From the NCBI GenBank assembly GCA_016288465.1, contig JAEEZC010000228.1:1-35578 (forward strand): a DNA stretch of 35,578 nt, given 5' to 3'. The DNA comes from Verrucomicrobiota bacterium (GTDB taxonomy: Bacteria; Verrucomicrobiota; Kiritimatiellia; RFP12; UBA1067). Every line of letters starts with the position of its first letter. Positions within the stretch are counted from its first letter, which is position 1. The notes below the pieces were generated by a model that saw only the letters and a program-made list of their open reading frames with translations, was not told the origin of the DNA and ran no database searches. The translations under genes were made by a program, and so were the position numbers. Shown here piece after piece: positions 24,451 through 32,324 of the stretch.

Positions 24451-26043
24451 ATGGAATTTGGAGAAACTAGGTTCCCGAGACCGGGAAAGACTGCCAAGGA
24501 AGACACCACGGCCGTCATGAAGCACTTTTCGCTGCCCAAGGCCTTTTCGCCGAAGGCGCTGGCCGAGGCCGCGGAGATAGACGCGACGCTGAAGGGCGGC
24601 CGTCTGCCGGCCGGCTCGACAAAGGGGCGTCTCGACCTGCGGCGCAAGTTCGTGTTCACGTGCGACCCTGCGACCGCGAGGGACTTCGACGACGCGCTTT
24701 CGCTTGAGAAGGACCGCAGAGGCAACCGCGTGCTTGGCGTGCACATTGCGGACGTCTCGCATTACGTGAGGCCGGGCAGCGCCATCGACCGCGAGGCGTA
24801 CAGGCGCTCGACGAGCGTGTATCTGGCCGACAAGGTCGTGCCGATGCTGCCGGAGGCGCTTTGCGACGGCGTCTGCTCGCTCGTCCCGGACGAGGACAGG
24901 CTTGCGTTCTCCGTCTTCATGACTTTCGACGCCAAGGGCGAGATGATCGCGCGCTCGTTTGCGAAGTCGGTGATCCGCTCCAAGGCGCGCTTCACGTACG
25001 AGGAAGTGATGACGATACTTGCCGGCGGCGCGGCCGGGCGCGGCGCGAAGGCGGGCAAGCGCGAGGCGAAGACGATACGCGAGATAGGCGAGCTCGCCCA
25101 GCAGCTCAGGGCGAGGCGCTTCGCGGCGGGCGCGCTGGACCTCGAGACTCCGGAGGCGGAGGTCGTTCTCGACGGCAACGGCGAGATGGAGGCTATTGTC
25201 GTGAGGCCCTACGACGAGTCGCACCAGATGGTCGAGGAGTGCATGGTCGCGGCGAACGAAGCCGTGGCCAAGGAGCTGTGGGCGAACGGCGTCAAGATAG
25301 TCGCCCGTCTGCACGAGCCGCCGGATCCCGAGAAGCTGCTGCTTCTGCGCGCGGAGCTGCGCGGAATCGGCGTAAAGATGGGCAACATCGAGAACCAGAA
25401 GGTGTTCGCCGGCTTTCTGAAGTCGATCAAGGGCCATCCGCTTTACGGCACTATCTCGACCATGGTGCTCCGTTCGATGAAGCGGGCGGTGTACAGCTCT
25501 GCCGCGATAGGCCATTTCGGTCTTGCGAAGAAGTACTACGCCCACTTCACGTCGCCGATACGCCGCTACCCCGATCTTACGCTTCACCGCCAGCTTGCCG
25601 CGTACATCGAGAAGAAGAACGCGAAGGTCCCTCCGAAGCTCTTGGCGAAATGGGCCGAGCATGCGACGGAAATGGAGGAGGTCGCGACGGAGGCGGAGCG
25701 CGGGCTTGTCGAGATCAAGAAGTTCCGCTATCTTGAGGACGAGCTTTCGTCCGGCCAGGTCCGCGACTACGACGCCGTCGTGTCGAAGGTGATGCCGTTC
25801 GGCTGCTTTGTCGAGATCCCGGAGATCGCGGTGTCCGGGCTTGTCCATGTGAGCACGCTTTCAAGCAGGTTCCTCAAGTTCTACGAGTCCGACCAGTCGC
25901 TCTCCGCGCCGGGCGGCGAATCGTGGCATGCGGGGGACAGACTGCGTGTGCGCGTGAACAACGTGGACTTCCTTAGCAGGCGGATCGACTTCGTTCCGGT
26001 CGTCCAGGGGCCCGGCCGTCGTCGGAACTCTCGTAAAGCATGA
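24451..26043 (+). CDS. rnr: RNase R/RNase II-family exoribonuclease lacking the N-terminal cold-shock domains
   Basis: A 530-aa 3'-5' exoribonuclease. The RNB domain begins almost at once: acidic active-site residues D72, D78, D80 and D81 in 'CDPATARDFDDAL', then 'GVHIADVSHYVRPGSAIDREAYRRSTSVYLADKVVPMLPE', 'MVEECMVAANEAVA' and 'HFTSPIRRYPDLTLHRQL'. A single S1 domain follows (about 434-525: 'YDAVVSKVMPFGCFVEIPE'). E. coli RNase R is about 810 aa with a helix-turn-helix and two cold-shock domains before RNB; here only about 60 residues precede it. GGAG sits just before ATG 24451, and no cold-shock-like sequence is seen upstream, so the short form looks genuine rather than frameshifted. It probably degrades structured RNA. 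Confidence 0.88.
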   Translation: MEFGETRFPRPGKTAKEDTTAVMKHFSLPKAFSPKALAEAAEIDATLKGGRLPAGSTKGRLDLRRKFVFTCDPATARDFDDALSLEKDRRGNRVLGVHIADVSHYVRPGSAIDREAYRRSTSVYLADKVVPMLPEALCDGVCSLVPDEDRLAFSVFMTFDAKGEMIARSFAKSVIRSKARFTYEEVMTILAGGAAGRGAKAGKREAKTIREIGELAQQLRARRFAAGALDLETPEAEVVLDGNGEMEAIVVRPYDESHQMVEECMVAANEAVAKELWANGVKIVARLHEPPDPEKLLLLRAELRGIGVKMGNIENQKVFAGFLKSIKGHPLYGTISTMVLRSMKRAVYSSAAIGHFGLAKKYYAHFTSPIRRYPDLTLHRQLAAYIEKKNAKVPPKLLAKWAEHATEMEEVATEAERGLVEIKKFRYLEDELSSGQVRDYDAVVSKVMPFGCFVEIPEIAVSGLVHVSTLSSRFLKFYESDQSLSAPGGESWHAGDRLRVRVNNVDFLSRRIDFVPVVQGPGRRRNSRKA

Positions 26044-26054
26044 CGGAAGTATGG

Positions 26055-26060
26055 TATAAT
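26055..26060 (+). promoter_or_regulatory. -10 box of the amidase gene
   Basis: TATAAT in GTATGGTATAATACGGG, just after the rnr stop. No convincing -35. The expected start of transcription is near 26067. Confidence 0.5.
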
Positions 26061-26063
26061 ACG

Positions 26064-26081
26064 GGACGATGAAAATCGTCC
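26064..26081 (+). other. 5'-terminal mRNA hairpin with GAAA tetraloop
   Basis: GGACGAT-GAAA-ATCGTCC: a perfect 7-bp stem capped by a GNRA-type loop, placed at the predicted 5' end of the amidase mRNA. It is followed by the ribosome site GGAGG. Such 5' hairpins can protect mRNA from end-dependent decay. Confidence 0.6.
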
Positions 26082-26097
26082 GAAGCGGAGGAAGCCA

Positions 26098-27132
26098 ATG
26101 AGGGGCGCTGTCGCCCTTCTTGTCCTTCTTTCCGCATTCGGCGCCGGCGCGGTCGACATGTCCGACCGCTACCGTTCGCCGCGGAACCCCGAGCGCGCGA
26201 TACGCAGGACGACCGAGCTTATAGTCCTTCACACGACCGAGGCGCCCGCGAGGAGCTCCCTGAACAAGGTGTCCGACCGCGGGGAGTGCCATTTCTGCGT
26301 CACGGAGGACGGCTCGATCTACAGAATTGTGGACCGCGACAGGGTGGCGTTCCACGCAGGCCGTTCGATGTGGAACGGGAGGGAGGACGTGGACAAGTTC
26401 TCGATAGGCATCGAGTGCGTGGGCAACCACGACGTCGCGATGGGAGTTGTCCAGCTGCGCGCCATCTCCGCGCTCGTGAAGGAGCTTCAGTCGATGTACA
26501 GGATTCCTGACGAGTGCGTCGTGGCGCACAGCCATGTTGCGTACGGCGCGCCGAACAAGTGGCAGAAGTCGAAGCATCGCGGCAGGAAGCGCTGCGGAAT
26601 GCTCTTTGCGACGGCCACCGTGCGCCGCATGCTCGGGCTCGCGAAGCGTCCGACGTCCGACGCCGACGTAAGGGCTCGGCGGCTGATCGTCGGCGACCCG
26701 TACCTTGAGAAGGTTCTGTACGGCGGGCTGGACACGATGGCGAGGTTCTATCCGACGGTCGTCGCGCCGAAGCCGGCGCTTGCGGCGATAAGGGCCAAGC
26801 CTGCGCCGAGTCAGCCCAGGCGGTCCGCGGCGCCCGCGCCGAAGGCCCAGCAGAGGGCTGCCGCCCAGAAGCCGCAGCCGGCGAAGGCTCCTCCGCCGAA
26901 GGCGCATCCGAAGCTGCTGCCGAAGACGCCTCCGAAGTCCGTCGCCGATCTCAGGGCGCGGGGCTACGCGCAGTGCGGCACGATATCCGTCGGCGTCACG
27001 GCGCTCAAGGTCGCCGGCTCGAAGTGGAACGCCTCCGACACCTACTACACGATACGCGACAAGGTCATACCCGGAGACAGAATCGATCCCGCGCGCATCG
27101 AGAAGGGCATGTCGGTGTGGATGCGCAAGTAG
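26098..27132 (+). CDS. Secreted N-acetylmuramoyl-L-alanine amidase (Amidase_2)
   Basis: A 344-aa protein. Signal peptide MRGAVALLVLLSAFGAGAV. The amidase_2/PGRP-like domain covers about residues 35-200: H45 in 'IVLHTTEAP', H86 in 'VAFHAG' and H144/H146 in 'VVAHSHVAYG' are the likely Zn ligands, and 'FSIGIECVGNHD' is the family strand. The enzyme cuts the amide bond between MurNAc and the peptide stem in the periplasm. A Pro/Ala/Lys-rich linker (about 225-285) leads to a C-terminal module (about 288-344: 'GTISVGVTALKVAGSKWNASDTYYTIRDKVIPGDRIDPARIEKGMSVWM') that may bind the cell wall. Its TAG directly abuts the stop codon of the convergent tilS gene. Confidence 0.88.
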   Translation: MRGAVALLVLLSAFGAGAVDMSDRYRSPRNPERAIRRTTELIVLHTTEAPARSSLNKVSDRGECHFCVTEDGSIYRIVDRDRVAFHAGRSMWNGREDVDKFSIGIECVGNHDVAMGVVQLRAISALVKELQSMYRIPDECVVAHSHVAYGAPNKWQKSKHRGRKRCGMLFATATVRRMLGLAKRPTSDADVRARRLIVGDPYLEKVLYGGLDTMARFYPTVVAPKPALAAIRAKPAPSQPRRSAAPAPKAQQRAAAQKPQPAKAPPPKAHPKLLPKTPPKSVADLRARGYAQCGTISVGVTALKVAGSKWNASDTYYTIRDKVIPGDRIDPARIEKGMSVWMRK

Positions 27133-27789
27133 CTATCTGGCGCTCTGCCGGAGGCTGATGCGGTAGAGGTGCTCGACGATGTCCTTGTCGAGCGTCTTCT
27201 CGAGGAAGGGCAGCACGTTGTGGCGCACGTTGTTGCGCTCTATCGAGGTGTCGTCGTTCGACGCGTCCTCGCGCCACGTCTCGCCGAACTTTTCGAGATA
27301 CGCCTTCAGCTCGGCGTCCCTGCAGCCGAGGAGCGGCCTCACGAACCTGACGCCGCCGACGGCGCTCGTCTCGCGGATGCCAGAAAGGGAGGCCCTGCGG
27401 AGCTTCATGAGAAACGTCTCGGCGACGTCGTCCATGTGGTGGCCGGTGGCGATCGCGTCGAGATCCAGCGACTTCATGCATTTCTCGAAGAAGTCCAGCC
27501 GCACACGCCGCGCGGCCATTTCGAGGGACTCGCCGCGCCGGCGCTCAACCTTGGCGTGGATGCCCTTGAAAGGCACGCCCAGCCTCTTCGCGAGCGCGCG
27601 GACGAAGCGATATTCCTCTTTCGACTCCTTTCTGAGCCCGTGATCGACGTGGAGAACGACGAAGCGCTTTGCGGCGTTTCTCTTCTTGCCGCCCTTTGTC
27701 AGAAGGAAGGCGAGTGCGACTGAGTCGGAGCCGCCGCTGACGGCGAGCCCGATGCGTCCCGAAGGCAGAATTTCCCTGTTGATTTTCAC
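27133..27789 (-). CDS. tilS: tRNA(Ile)-lysidine synthase, short form
   Basis: A 218-aa N-type ATP pyrophosphatase. The P-loop is SGGSDS at residues 18-23, followed by 'FVVLHVDHGLRKESKEE', 'GESLEMAARRVRLDFFEK', 'AIATGHHMDDVAETFLMKLRR' and 'VRPLLGCRDAELKAYLEK', then 'WREDASNDDTSIERNNVRHNVLP', all diagnostic of TilS. It converts C34 of the CAU-anticodon tRNA-Ile to lysidine so that AUA is read. Many TilS proteins have extra C-terminal domains (about 430 aa in E. coli); this one stops after the catalytic domain, as some minimal forms do. It begins at GTG 27789, 8 nt after a perfect TATAAT on this strand, so the mRNA is probably leaderless. It is the only minus-strand gene in the window. Confidence 0.92.
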   Translation of the reverse strand: MKINREILPSGRIGLAVSGGSDSVALAFLLTKGGKKRNAAKRFVVLHVDHGLRKESKEEYRFVRALAKRLGVPFKGIHAKVERRRGESLEMAARRVRLDFFEKCMKSLDLDAIATGHHMDDVAETFLMKLRRASLSGIRETSAVGGVRFVRPLLGCRDAELKAYLEKFGETWREDASNDDTSIERNNVRHNVLPFLEKTLDKDIVEHLYRISLRQSAR

Positions 27790-27791
27790 TG

Positions 27792-27821
27792 TTGCAAATT
27801 ATACCATAATTTTGATATACT
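27792..27821 (+). promoter_or_regulatory. Promoter of the tRNA-Gly/Leu/Ser cluster
   Basis: TTGCAA at 27792-27797, an 18-bp spacer, and TATACT at 27816-27821, about 21 bp before tRNA-Gly. It overlaps the minus-strand tilS promoter. Confidence 0.55.
27798..27803 (-). promoter_or_regulatory. -10 box of tilS
   Basis: TATAAT on the minus strand, 8 nt from the GTG start. It lies inside the spacer of the divergent tRNA promoter, so the two may compete for RNA polymerase. Confidence 0.6.
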
Positions 27822-27842
27822 ATCCCGCGTTCGTTTGGAAAA

Positions 27843-27916
27843 GCGGGCGTAGCTCAATGGCAGAGCTCCAGCCTTCCAAGCTGGCTACGAGGGTTCGATT
27901 CCCTTCGCCCGCTCCA
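27843..27916 (+). tRNA. tRNA-Gly(TCC)
   Basis: A 74-nt tRNA with encoded CCA. Acceptor GCGGGCG/CGCCCGC, anticodon arm CCAGC-CTTCCAA-GCTGG with anticodon TCC, T arm GAGGG-TTCGATT-CCCTT (one G-T pair). Discriminator base T. Confidence 0.95.
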
Positions 27917-27925
27917 GAGGAGTTC

Positions 27926-28011
27926 GCCAGAGTGGCGTAATGGCAGCCGCAGCAGACTCAAAATCTGCCGTACGCGAGTACGTGAGGGTTCGAGTCCCTC
28001 CTCTGGCACCA
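27926..28011 (+). tRNA. tRNA-Leu(CAA)
   Basis: An 86-nt class II tRNA with encoded CCA. Acceptor GCCAGAG/CTCTGGC, anticodon arm GCAGA-CTCAAAA-TCTGC with anticodon CAA, long variable arm CGTACGCGAGTACG, T arm GAGGG-TTCGAGT-CCCTC. Lies 9 nt after tRNA-Gly. Confidence 0.95.
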
Positions 28012-28064
28012 GTTTCGTCCGAGCGGCGGTGCGCTGGTTCCTGCGAACGAAAAGAACAACGACT

Positions 28065-28154
28065 GGAGGGGTGTCCGAGTGGTCGATGGTGCAACCTTGG
28101 AAAGGTTGTGTGGGCGCAAGTCCACCGGGGGTTCGAATCCCCCCCCCTCCGCCA
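28065..28154 (+). tRNA. tRNA-Ser(GGA)
   Basis: A 90-nt class II tRNA with encoded CCA and discriminator G. Acceptor GGAGGGG/CCCCTCC, anticodon arm CAACC-TTGGAAA-GGTTG with anticodon GGA, long variable arm, T loop TTCGAAT. Confidence 0.95.
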
Positions 28155-28179
28155 GCAAGGTATAAAGGCCCAGTCTTTC

Positions 28180-28194
28180 GTGGGAGAACCCCAC
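28180..28194 (+). other. Hairpin in the rplU leader
   Basis: GTGGG-AGAAC-CCCAC, 29 nt upstream of the rplU start. The leader between tRNA-Ser and rplU has no obvious terminator and only a TATAAA-like -10, so the ribosomal genes may be read through from the tRNA promoter. The hairpin could be a processing or autoregulatory site, but this is a guess. Confidence 0.35.
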
Positions 28195-28223
28195 AAGGAA
28201 GGCGGGTTTGTAAGGAAAGCAAA

Positions 28224-28538
28224 ATGGAAGCATACGCAGTACTCGAGACCGGCGGCAAGCAGACGCTTGTCAAGGTCGGTCAGAAGATCGAGATTGAAAA
28301 GCTCTCGGTCGAGGCGGGTCAGGATGTCGAGATCGCGACGGTTCTCGCGGTGTCCGACGGCAAGGCCCTCAAGGTTGGCAAGCCCTATGTCGAGGGCGCG
28401 AAGGTCGTCCTCACTGTCGACGGCGTCGTCAAGGGCAAGAAGGTCCTGAATTTCAAGGCGAAGCGCCGCAAGGGCGCGCGTCGTCTCGTCGGCCACAGGC
28501 AGCAGCTTACGGTCGCCACGGTCAAGGCCATTGCGTAA
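28224..28538 (+). CDS. rplU: 50S ribosomal protein L21
   Basis: 104 aa, the usual length for bacterial L21. The start 'MEAYAVLETGGKQTLVKVGQKIEIEKL' and the C-terminal 'KKVLNFKAKRRKGARRLVGHRQQLTVATVKAI' (family 'KRRKxxRRxxGHRQ.xT...I') are diagnostic. The ATG at 28224 has AAGGAAA upstream; an open frame reaching back through tRNA-Ser is not coding. It binds 23S rRNA near L20. First gene of a translation operon with rpmA, rpmE and prfA. Confidence 0.97.
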   Translation: MEAYAVLETGGKQTLVKVGQKIEIEKLSVEAGQDVEIATVLAVSDGKALKVGKPYVEGAKVVLTVDGVVKGKKVLNFKAKRRKGARRLVGHRQQLTVATVKAIA

Positions 28539-28553
28539 GGGAGGTATAGAGAA

Positions 28554-28796
28554 ATGGCAACTTCCGCATCTGCGCGCAACGGTCGCGACTCAAATCCGCA
28601 GTATCTCGGCGTCAAGGCCTACGACGGCCAGTTCCTGACGACGGGTTCCATAATTGTCCGCCAGCGCGGCACGAAGATCCATCCCGGCAAGAACGTCGGC
28701 CAGGGACGCGACTTCACCCTCTTCGCCCTCAAGGACGGCAAGGTGAAGTTCATCAAGGACGGCAAGGTCGTAACCATCGTCGAGGAGGTCAAGTAA
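28554..28796 (+). CDS. rpmA: 50S ribosomal protein L27
   Basis: 80 aa with the L27 signature: '[21 protein letters not shown]', '[23 protein letters not shown]' and '[13 protein letters not shown]'. L27 sits by the peptidyl-transferase centre. It starts directly with [13 protein letters not shown], so it shows no cleavable N-terminal extension of the Firmicutes kind. GGAGGT precedes the ATG. Its stop overlaps the L31 start (TAATG). Confidence 0.97.
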   Translation: MATSASARNGRDSNPQYLGVKAYDGQFLTTGSIIVRQRGTKIHPGKNVGQGRDFTLFALKDGKVKFIKDGKVVTIVEEVK

Positions 28797-29002
28797 TGAA
28801 GAGCGGCATTCATCCCAAGTATGAGGACGCGACGATAACCTGCGCTTGCGGGAACGTGATTCACACTCGTTCCACCAAGAAGGAGATGACCGTGAACACC
28901 TGTTCGGCGTGCCATCCTTACTTCACCGGCGCCAAGACCATGGTTGACACCGAGGGTCGCGTCGATTCGTTCAAGAAGCGCTACGCGAAATTCGCGAAGT
29001 GA
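28796..29002 (+). CDS. rpmE: 50S ribosomal protein L31, zinc-binding form
   Basis: 68 aa. '[27 protein letters not shown]' and '[31 protein letters not shown]' match type A (C+) L31. The zinc ligands C16, C18, C36 and C39 are all present, so this is the zinc-dependent paralog rather than the zinc-free one used in starvation. It forms an inter-subunit bridge on the ribosome. Followed after 42 nt by prfA, a common gene order. Confidence 0.97.
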   Translation: MKSGIHPKYEDATITCACGNVIHTRSTKKEMTVNTCSACHPYFTGAKTMVDTEGRVDSFKKRYAKFAK

Positions 29003-29044
29003 CGCCCTCGTCCGGCCGAGCCGGATGAGGCAGGAGACGTCCTC

Positions 29045-30031
29045 TTGATTGATTCAGATCAAGTCGAACGCGTTCTGGGTCGCCTGCAGGCCGTAGAGGC
29101 TGAGCTGGGCGACCCGGCCGTTTTGTCGGACCGCAGGCGCTACCTGACGGTTCTGGCCGACTATCGCTTCCTCAAGAAGCTGGACTACGCGTGGTGCGCG
29201 TTCCAGCTGGGCGAGGCGACCGAGCGCGAGGTGTCCGAGGCGCTGCTGAAGCCCGACCCGCTTGACGCGCGCGCCGCGGTGATGGAGATACGCGCGGGCA
29301 CGGGCGGCGAGGAGGCCGCCCTGTTCGCCGGCGATCTCCTCCGCATGTACACGCGCTACGCCGAACTCGTCGGATGGAAGATCGAGATGATGAGCGAGAG
29401 CAAGACCTCGCTCAATGGCGTCAAGGAGGCCGTGTTCGCCGTGAGAGGCGAAGACGCGTACGGCACGCTGAGGTTCGAGTCCGGCGGCCACCGCGTGCAG
29501 CGCGTGCCGGAGACCGAGGCCCAGGGCCGCATCCACACTTCGGCGGCGACGGTGGTGGTCTTTCCCGAGGCCGACGAGCGCGACGACATCGAAATCCCGG
29601 AGAAGGACATACGCATCGACCTCTTCTGCGCGGGCGGCGCAGGCGGCCAGCACGTCAACAAGACCGAGTCCGCAGTGCGCATGACGCACCTGCCGACCGG
29701 GCTTGTCGCCGTCTGCCAGGACGAGCGCAGCCAGATAAGGAATAGGGAGAAGTGCCTGGCGACGCTCAAGGCCCGCGTCCTCGACCACATAAGGCGCGAA
29801 GAGGAGGCGAAGACTGGCGCCGACCGCATGACGCTGCGCGGCAGCGGCGACAGGTCGGAGAAGATCCGCACCTACAACTTCCCCCAGAACCGCCTTACCG
29901 ACCACCGGATCGGCCTGACGCTGTACTCGCTGGACCGCATCGTCGACGGTGAACTGGGCGAGGTGCTCGCCGCGCTGCGCGAGCACGATCTCGACGAGCG
30001 CCTCAAGGCCGCGCTCGACGGCAAAAAATGA
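29045..30031 (+). CDS. prfA: Peptide chain release factor 1
   Basis: A 328-aa class I release factor. Stop-codon-reading motif P155-E156-T157 (PxT, as in RF1, not the SPF of RF2) in '[18 protein letters not shown]', and the catalytic GGQ at residues 200-202 in '[22 protein letters not shown]'. It therefore terminates at UAA and UAG. The protein is about 30 residues shorter than E. coli RF1, mainly in the N-terminal helical domain. TTG 29045 is used as start, with GGAG about 9 nt upstream; no ATG fits. Last gene of the ribosomal operon; its TGA overlaps the -10 region of the gltA promoter. Confidence 0.96.
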   Translation: MIDSDQVERVLGRLQAVEAELGDPAVLSDRRRYLTVLADYRFLKKLDYAWCAFQLGEATEREVSEALLKPDPLDARAAVMEIRAGTGGEEAALFAGDLLRMYTRYAELVGWKIEMMSESKTSLNGVKEAVFAVRGEDAYGTLRFESGGHRVQRVPETEAQGRIHTSAATVVVFPEADERDDIEIPEKDIRIDLFCAGGAGGQHVNKTESAVRMTHLPTGLVAVCQDERSQIRNREKCLATLKARVLDHIRREEEAKTGADRMTLRGSGDRSEKIRTYNFPQNRLTDHRIGLTLYSLDRIVDGELGEVLAALREHDLDERLKAALDGKK

Positions 30032-30037
30032 TATAAT
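30032..30037 (+). promoter_or_regulatory. -10 box of the gltA operon
   Basis: TATAAT placed directly after the prfA stop codon, with a 14-nt gap to the gltA ATG that contains GGAG. The -35 is weak. The mRNA leader would be only about 7-8 nt. Confidence 0.55.
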
Positions 30038-30051
30038 ACGGAGAAACCACG

Positions 30052-31398
30052 ATGGACAGGAAATGGCTCAAGAAGCAGGCGGCGAAGGTTCGCGAGGCCG
30101 ATTTCATAGACCCGGCGCTGTATCGCAAGTACGGCGTGAAGCGCGGTCTCCGCAACGAGAACGGCTCCGGCGTTCTGGTCGGTCTCACGTCCATCGGTAG
30201 CGTCCACGGCTACGTGATGAACGAAGGCGAGCGCCAGGCGATACCCGGCGAACTCTACTATCGTGGCATCAACGTCAACGACATCGTTGAGGCCGACCGC
30301 AGGGAGCATCGCTTCGGCTACGAAGAGACGGCGTATCTCCTGCTTTTCGGGGAGCTTCCGACCGCCCGCGAGCTCATCGAGTGGAAGAACCTGATCGGCG
30401 ACAAGCGCCGCCTTTCCGACGGCTTCAAGGAGAGCGCGATACTGCACAATCCGCCTCTCGACCTCATGAACGCCCTCGCCCGCGCGGTTCTCTTCGCGTA
30501 CGCATTCGACGAAGGCGACCCGGACGAGCTTTCGATCGAGAAGTGCCTCGAGCAGTCCGTCAGCCTCATCGGCTCGATACCCACGATCGCCGCGTACGCC
30601 TACCAGGCGAAGAACCACTATCACAACGGCGCGTCGCTGCTTCTGCGCAATCCCGATCCGAAGAAGTCCACCGCTGAGAACATCCTCATGCTGACTCGCG
30701 AGGACGGCCGGTACACCAAGCTCGAGGCCGAGACGCTCGACCTTGCGCTCATCCTTCATGCCGAGCACGGCGGCGGCAACAACTCATCGTTCACGACGCA
30801 CGTCGTCACCTCGTCGCACTCCGACATCTATTCGTCCGTCACCGCGTCGATCCTTTCTCTCAAGGGCGGCCGCCACGGCGGTGCGAACCTCCGCGTGATG
30901 AGGCAGATGGACGAGATCAAGTCGTCTATCGACTGGCACTCGAAGGACGAGGTCGTGAAGTACCTCGGCAAGATCGCCGACAAGAATGCCGGCGACCGGA
31001 CCGGGCTCATATACGGCCTCGGCCACGCCGTCTACACCATCTCCGATCCGCGCGCGGGCCTTCTCAAGGAGAAGGCGAAGGCCCTCGCCAAGGAGACGGG
31101 CCGCGAGGCCGAGATGAAGCTCTTCGAGCTCGTCGAGGAGACTGGCCCTGACATCATCCGCAAGCGCCATCCCCACGCCGAGGACGTATGCGCGAACGTG
31201 GATCTCTATTCCGGCTTTGTCTACGACATGCTCGGCATTCCGCGAGACCTCTACACGCCGCTATTCGCGGTCGCCAGGTGCGTCTCGTGGTGCGCGCACA
31301 GAATGGAGGAGCTCGTCAACGCGGGCCCGATCATCCGCCCCGCGTACAAGCCGATTTTCCATCCCAGGTCGTACGTGAAGCTCGCCAACCGCAAGTGA
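30052..31398 (+). CDS. gltA: Citrate synthase
   Basis: 448 aa. Catalytic residues by motif: H239 region in 'ALILHAEHGGGNNSSF' (H236 and H239), H325 in 'YGLGHAVYTISDPR' and D392 in 'SGFVYDMLGIP'. 'RGINVNDIV', 'EETAYLLLFGELPT' and 'CAHRMEEL' are further family landmarks. It joins acetyl-CoA and oxaloacetate to citrate. The N-terminus ('ADFIDPALYRKYGVKRGLRNENGSGVLVGLTSIGSVHGY') and overall length resemble the longer citrate synthases of anaerobic bacteria rather than the short archaeal-type enzyme. First gene of a co-directional run of six genes with gaps of 1-28 nt or overlaps. Confidence 0.95.
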   Translation: MDRKWLKKQAAKVREADFIDPALYRKYGVKRGLRNENGSGVLVGLTSIGSVHGYVMNEGERQAIPGELYYRGINVNDIVEADRREHRFGYEETAYLLLFGELPTARELIEWKNLIGDKRRLSDGFKESAILHNPPLDLMNALARAVLFAYAFDEGDPDELSIEKCLEQSVSLIGSIPTIAAYAYQAKNHYHNGASLLLRNPDPKKSTAENILMLTREDGRYTKLEAETLDLALILHAEHGGGNNSSFTTHVVTSSHSDIYSSVTASILSLKGGRHGGANLRVMRQMDEIKSSIDWHSKDEVVKYLGKIADKNAGDRTGLIYGLGHAVYTISDPRAGLLKEKAKALAKETGREAEMKLFELVEETGPDIIRKRHPHAEDVCANVDLYSGFVYDMLGIPRDLYTPLFAVARCVSWCAHRMEELVNAGPIIRPAYKPIFHPRSYVKLANRK

Positions 31399-31405
31399 GC
31401 AGACG

Positions 31406-32323
31406 ATGAAGACTCTGTCGATCGTAGTCCCGGCCTACAACGAGGAGGCTTCCGTAGAGAAGTTCGCGAGCACGGTCTTCGGCCTGCCTCTCGCAAATCC
31501 CGTGGAGATCGTCTTCGTGGACGACGGGTCCGCCGACGGTACGCTCGAGACTGTCAAGCGGCTTGCCGCGAAGGACTCTCGCGTGCGCTACGTAAGCTTC
31601 TCGCGCAACTTCGGCAAGGAGGCCGCGCTCTTCGCCGGTCTCACCCGGGCGAAGGGCGAGCTAGTCGCGACCATGGACGCCGACCTCCAGCACGACCCCG
31701 CGCTTCTTGCGCAGATGGCCGAGGCCATCGAGCGCGACGGCTACGACTGCGCGGCGGCCTGCCGCACGACGCGGACGGGCGAGCCTGCGCTTCGCAGCTA
31801 CTTCGCCCACCTCTTCTACGCGCTGATGGACAGGTACTCCGACGTCAGCCTGAGGGACGGGTCGATGGACTACCGCATGATGACGCGCCAGGTCGTGGAC
31901 GCGGTGCTGGCGCTCGGCGAGTCGAACCGCTTCACCAAGGGCATCTACCAGTGGGTGGGCTTCCGCACCAAGTGGATCGAATGCGAGAACCGTGAGCGCG
32001 AGGCCGGCGTGACCAAGTGGTCTTTCTGGTCGCTCTTCGCCTACTCTGTGCGCGGCATCCTCGCGTTCTCGACCGCCCCGCTCCAGATCGCCTCGCTTCT
32101 CGGCATCCTTTCGACATGCGGTGCCTTCTTCTACATGACGTGGGTGTTCTTCAAGTGGCTTATCTACGGCGATCCCGTGTCCGGCTGGCCGACGCTCATT
32201 TGCGTGGTTCTGCTGCTCGGCGGGCTGCAGCTCTTCGTCATAGGCATCCTCGGCCTCTACGTCGCCGGGATATTCCGCGAGACGAAGAGGCGTCCGCTCT
32301 ATGTCGTAAAGGAGGAGTGCTGA
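31406..32323 (+). CDS. Family 2 glycosyltransferase, GtrB/DPM-like, with C-terminal membrane anchor
   Basis: 305 aa. GT-A fold motifs: 'LSIVVPAYNEEASVEKF', 'IVFVDDGSADGT', 'VSFSRNFGKEAALFAGL', 'VATMDADLQHDP' and 'NRFTKGIYQWVGF'. Two C-terminal membrane helices (about residues 215-245 and 260-292) are as in GtrB-type polyprenyl-phosphate glycosyltransferases, ending 'YVAGIFRETKRRPLYVV', a highly conserved tail. These enzymes load a sugar onto undecaprenyl phosphate for modification of surface glycans. The sugar cannot be told from sequence. It lies 7 nt after gltA and 1 nt before the zinc-ribbon gene. Confidence 0.92.
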   Translation: MKTLSIVVPAYNEEASVEKFASTVFGLPLANPVEIVFVDDGSADGTLETVKRLAAKDSRVRYVSFSRNFGKEAALFAGLTRAKGELVATMDADLQHDPALLAQMAEAIERDGYDCAAACRTTRTGEPALRSYFAHLFYALMDRYSDVSLRDGSMDYRMMTRQVVDAVLALGESNRFTKGIYQWVGFRTKWIECENREREAGVTKWSFWSLFAYSVRGILAFSTAPLQIASLLGILSTCGAFFYMTWVFFKWLIYGDPVSGWPTLICVVLLLGGLQLFVIGILGLYVAGIFRETKRRPLYVVKEEC

Positions 32324-32324
32324 A

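Noticed and set aside
28029-28223. N-terminal extension of L21 through tRNA-Ser
   Set aside because: The open frame covers the tRNA gene; L21 at 104 aa from ATG 28224 has its expected length and start.
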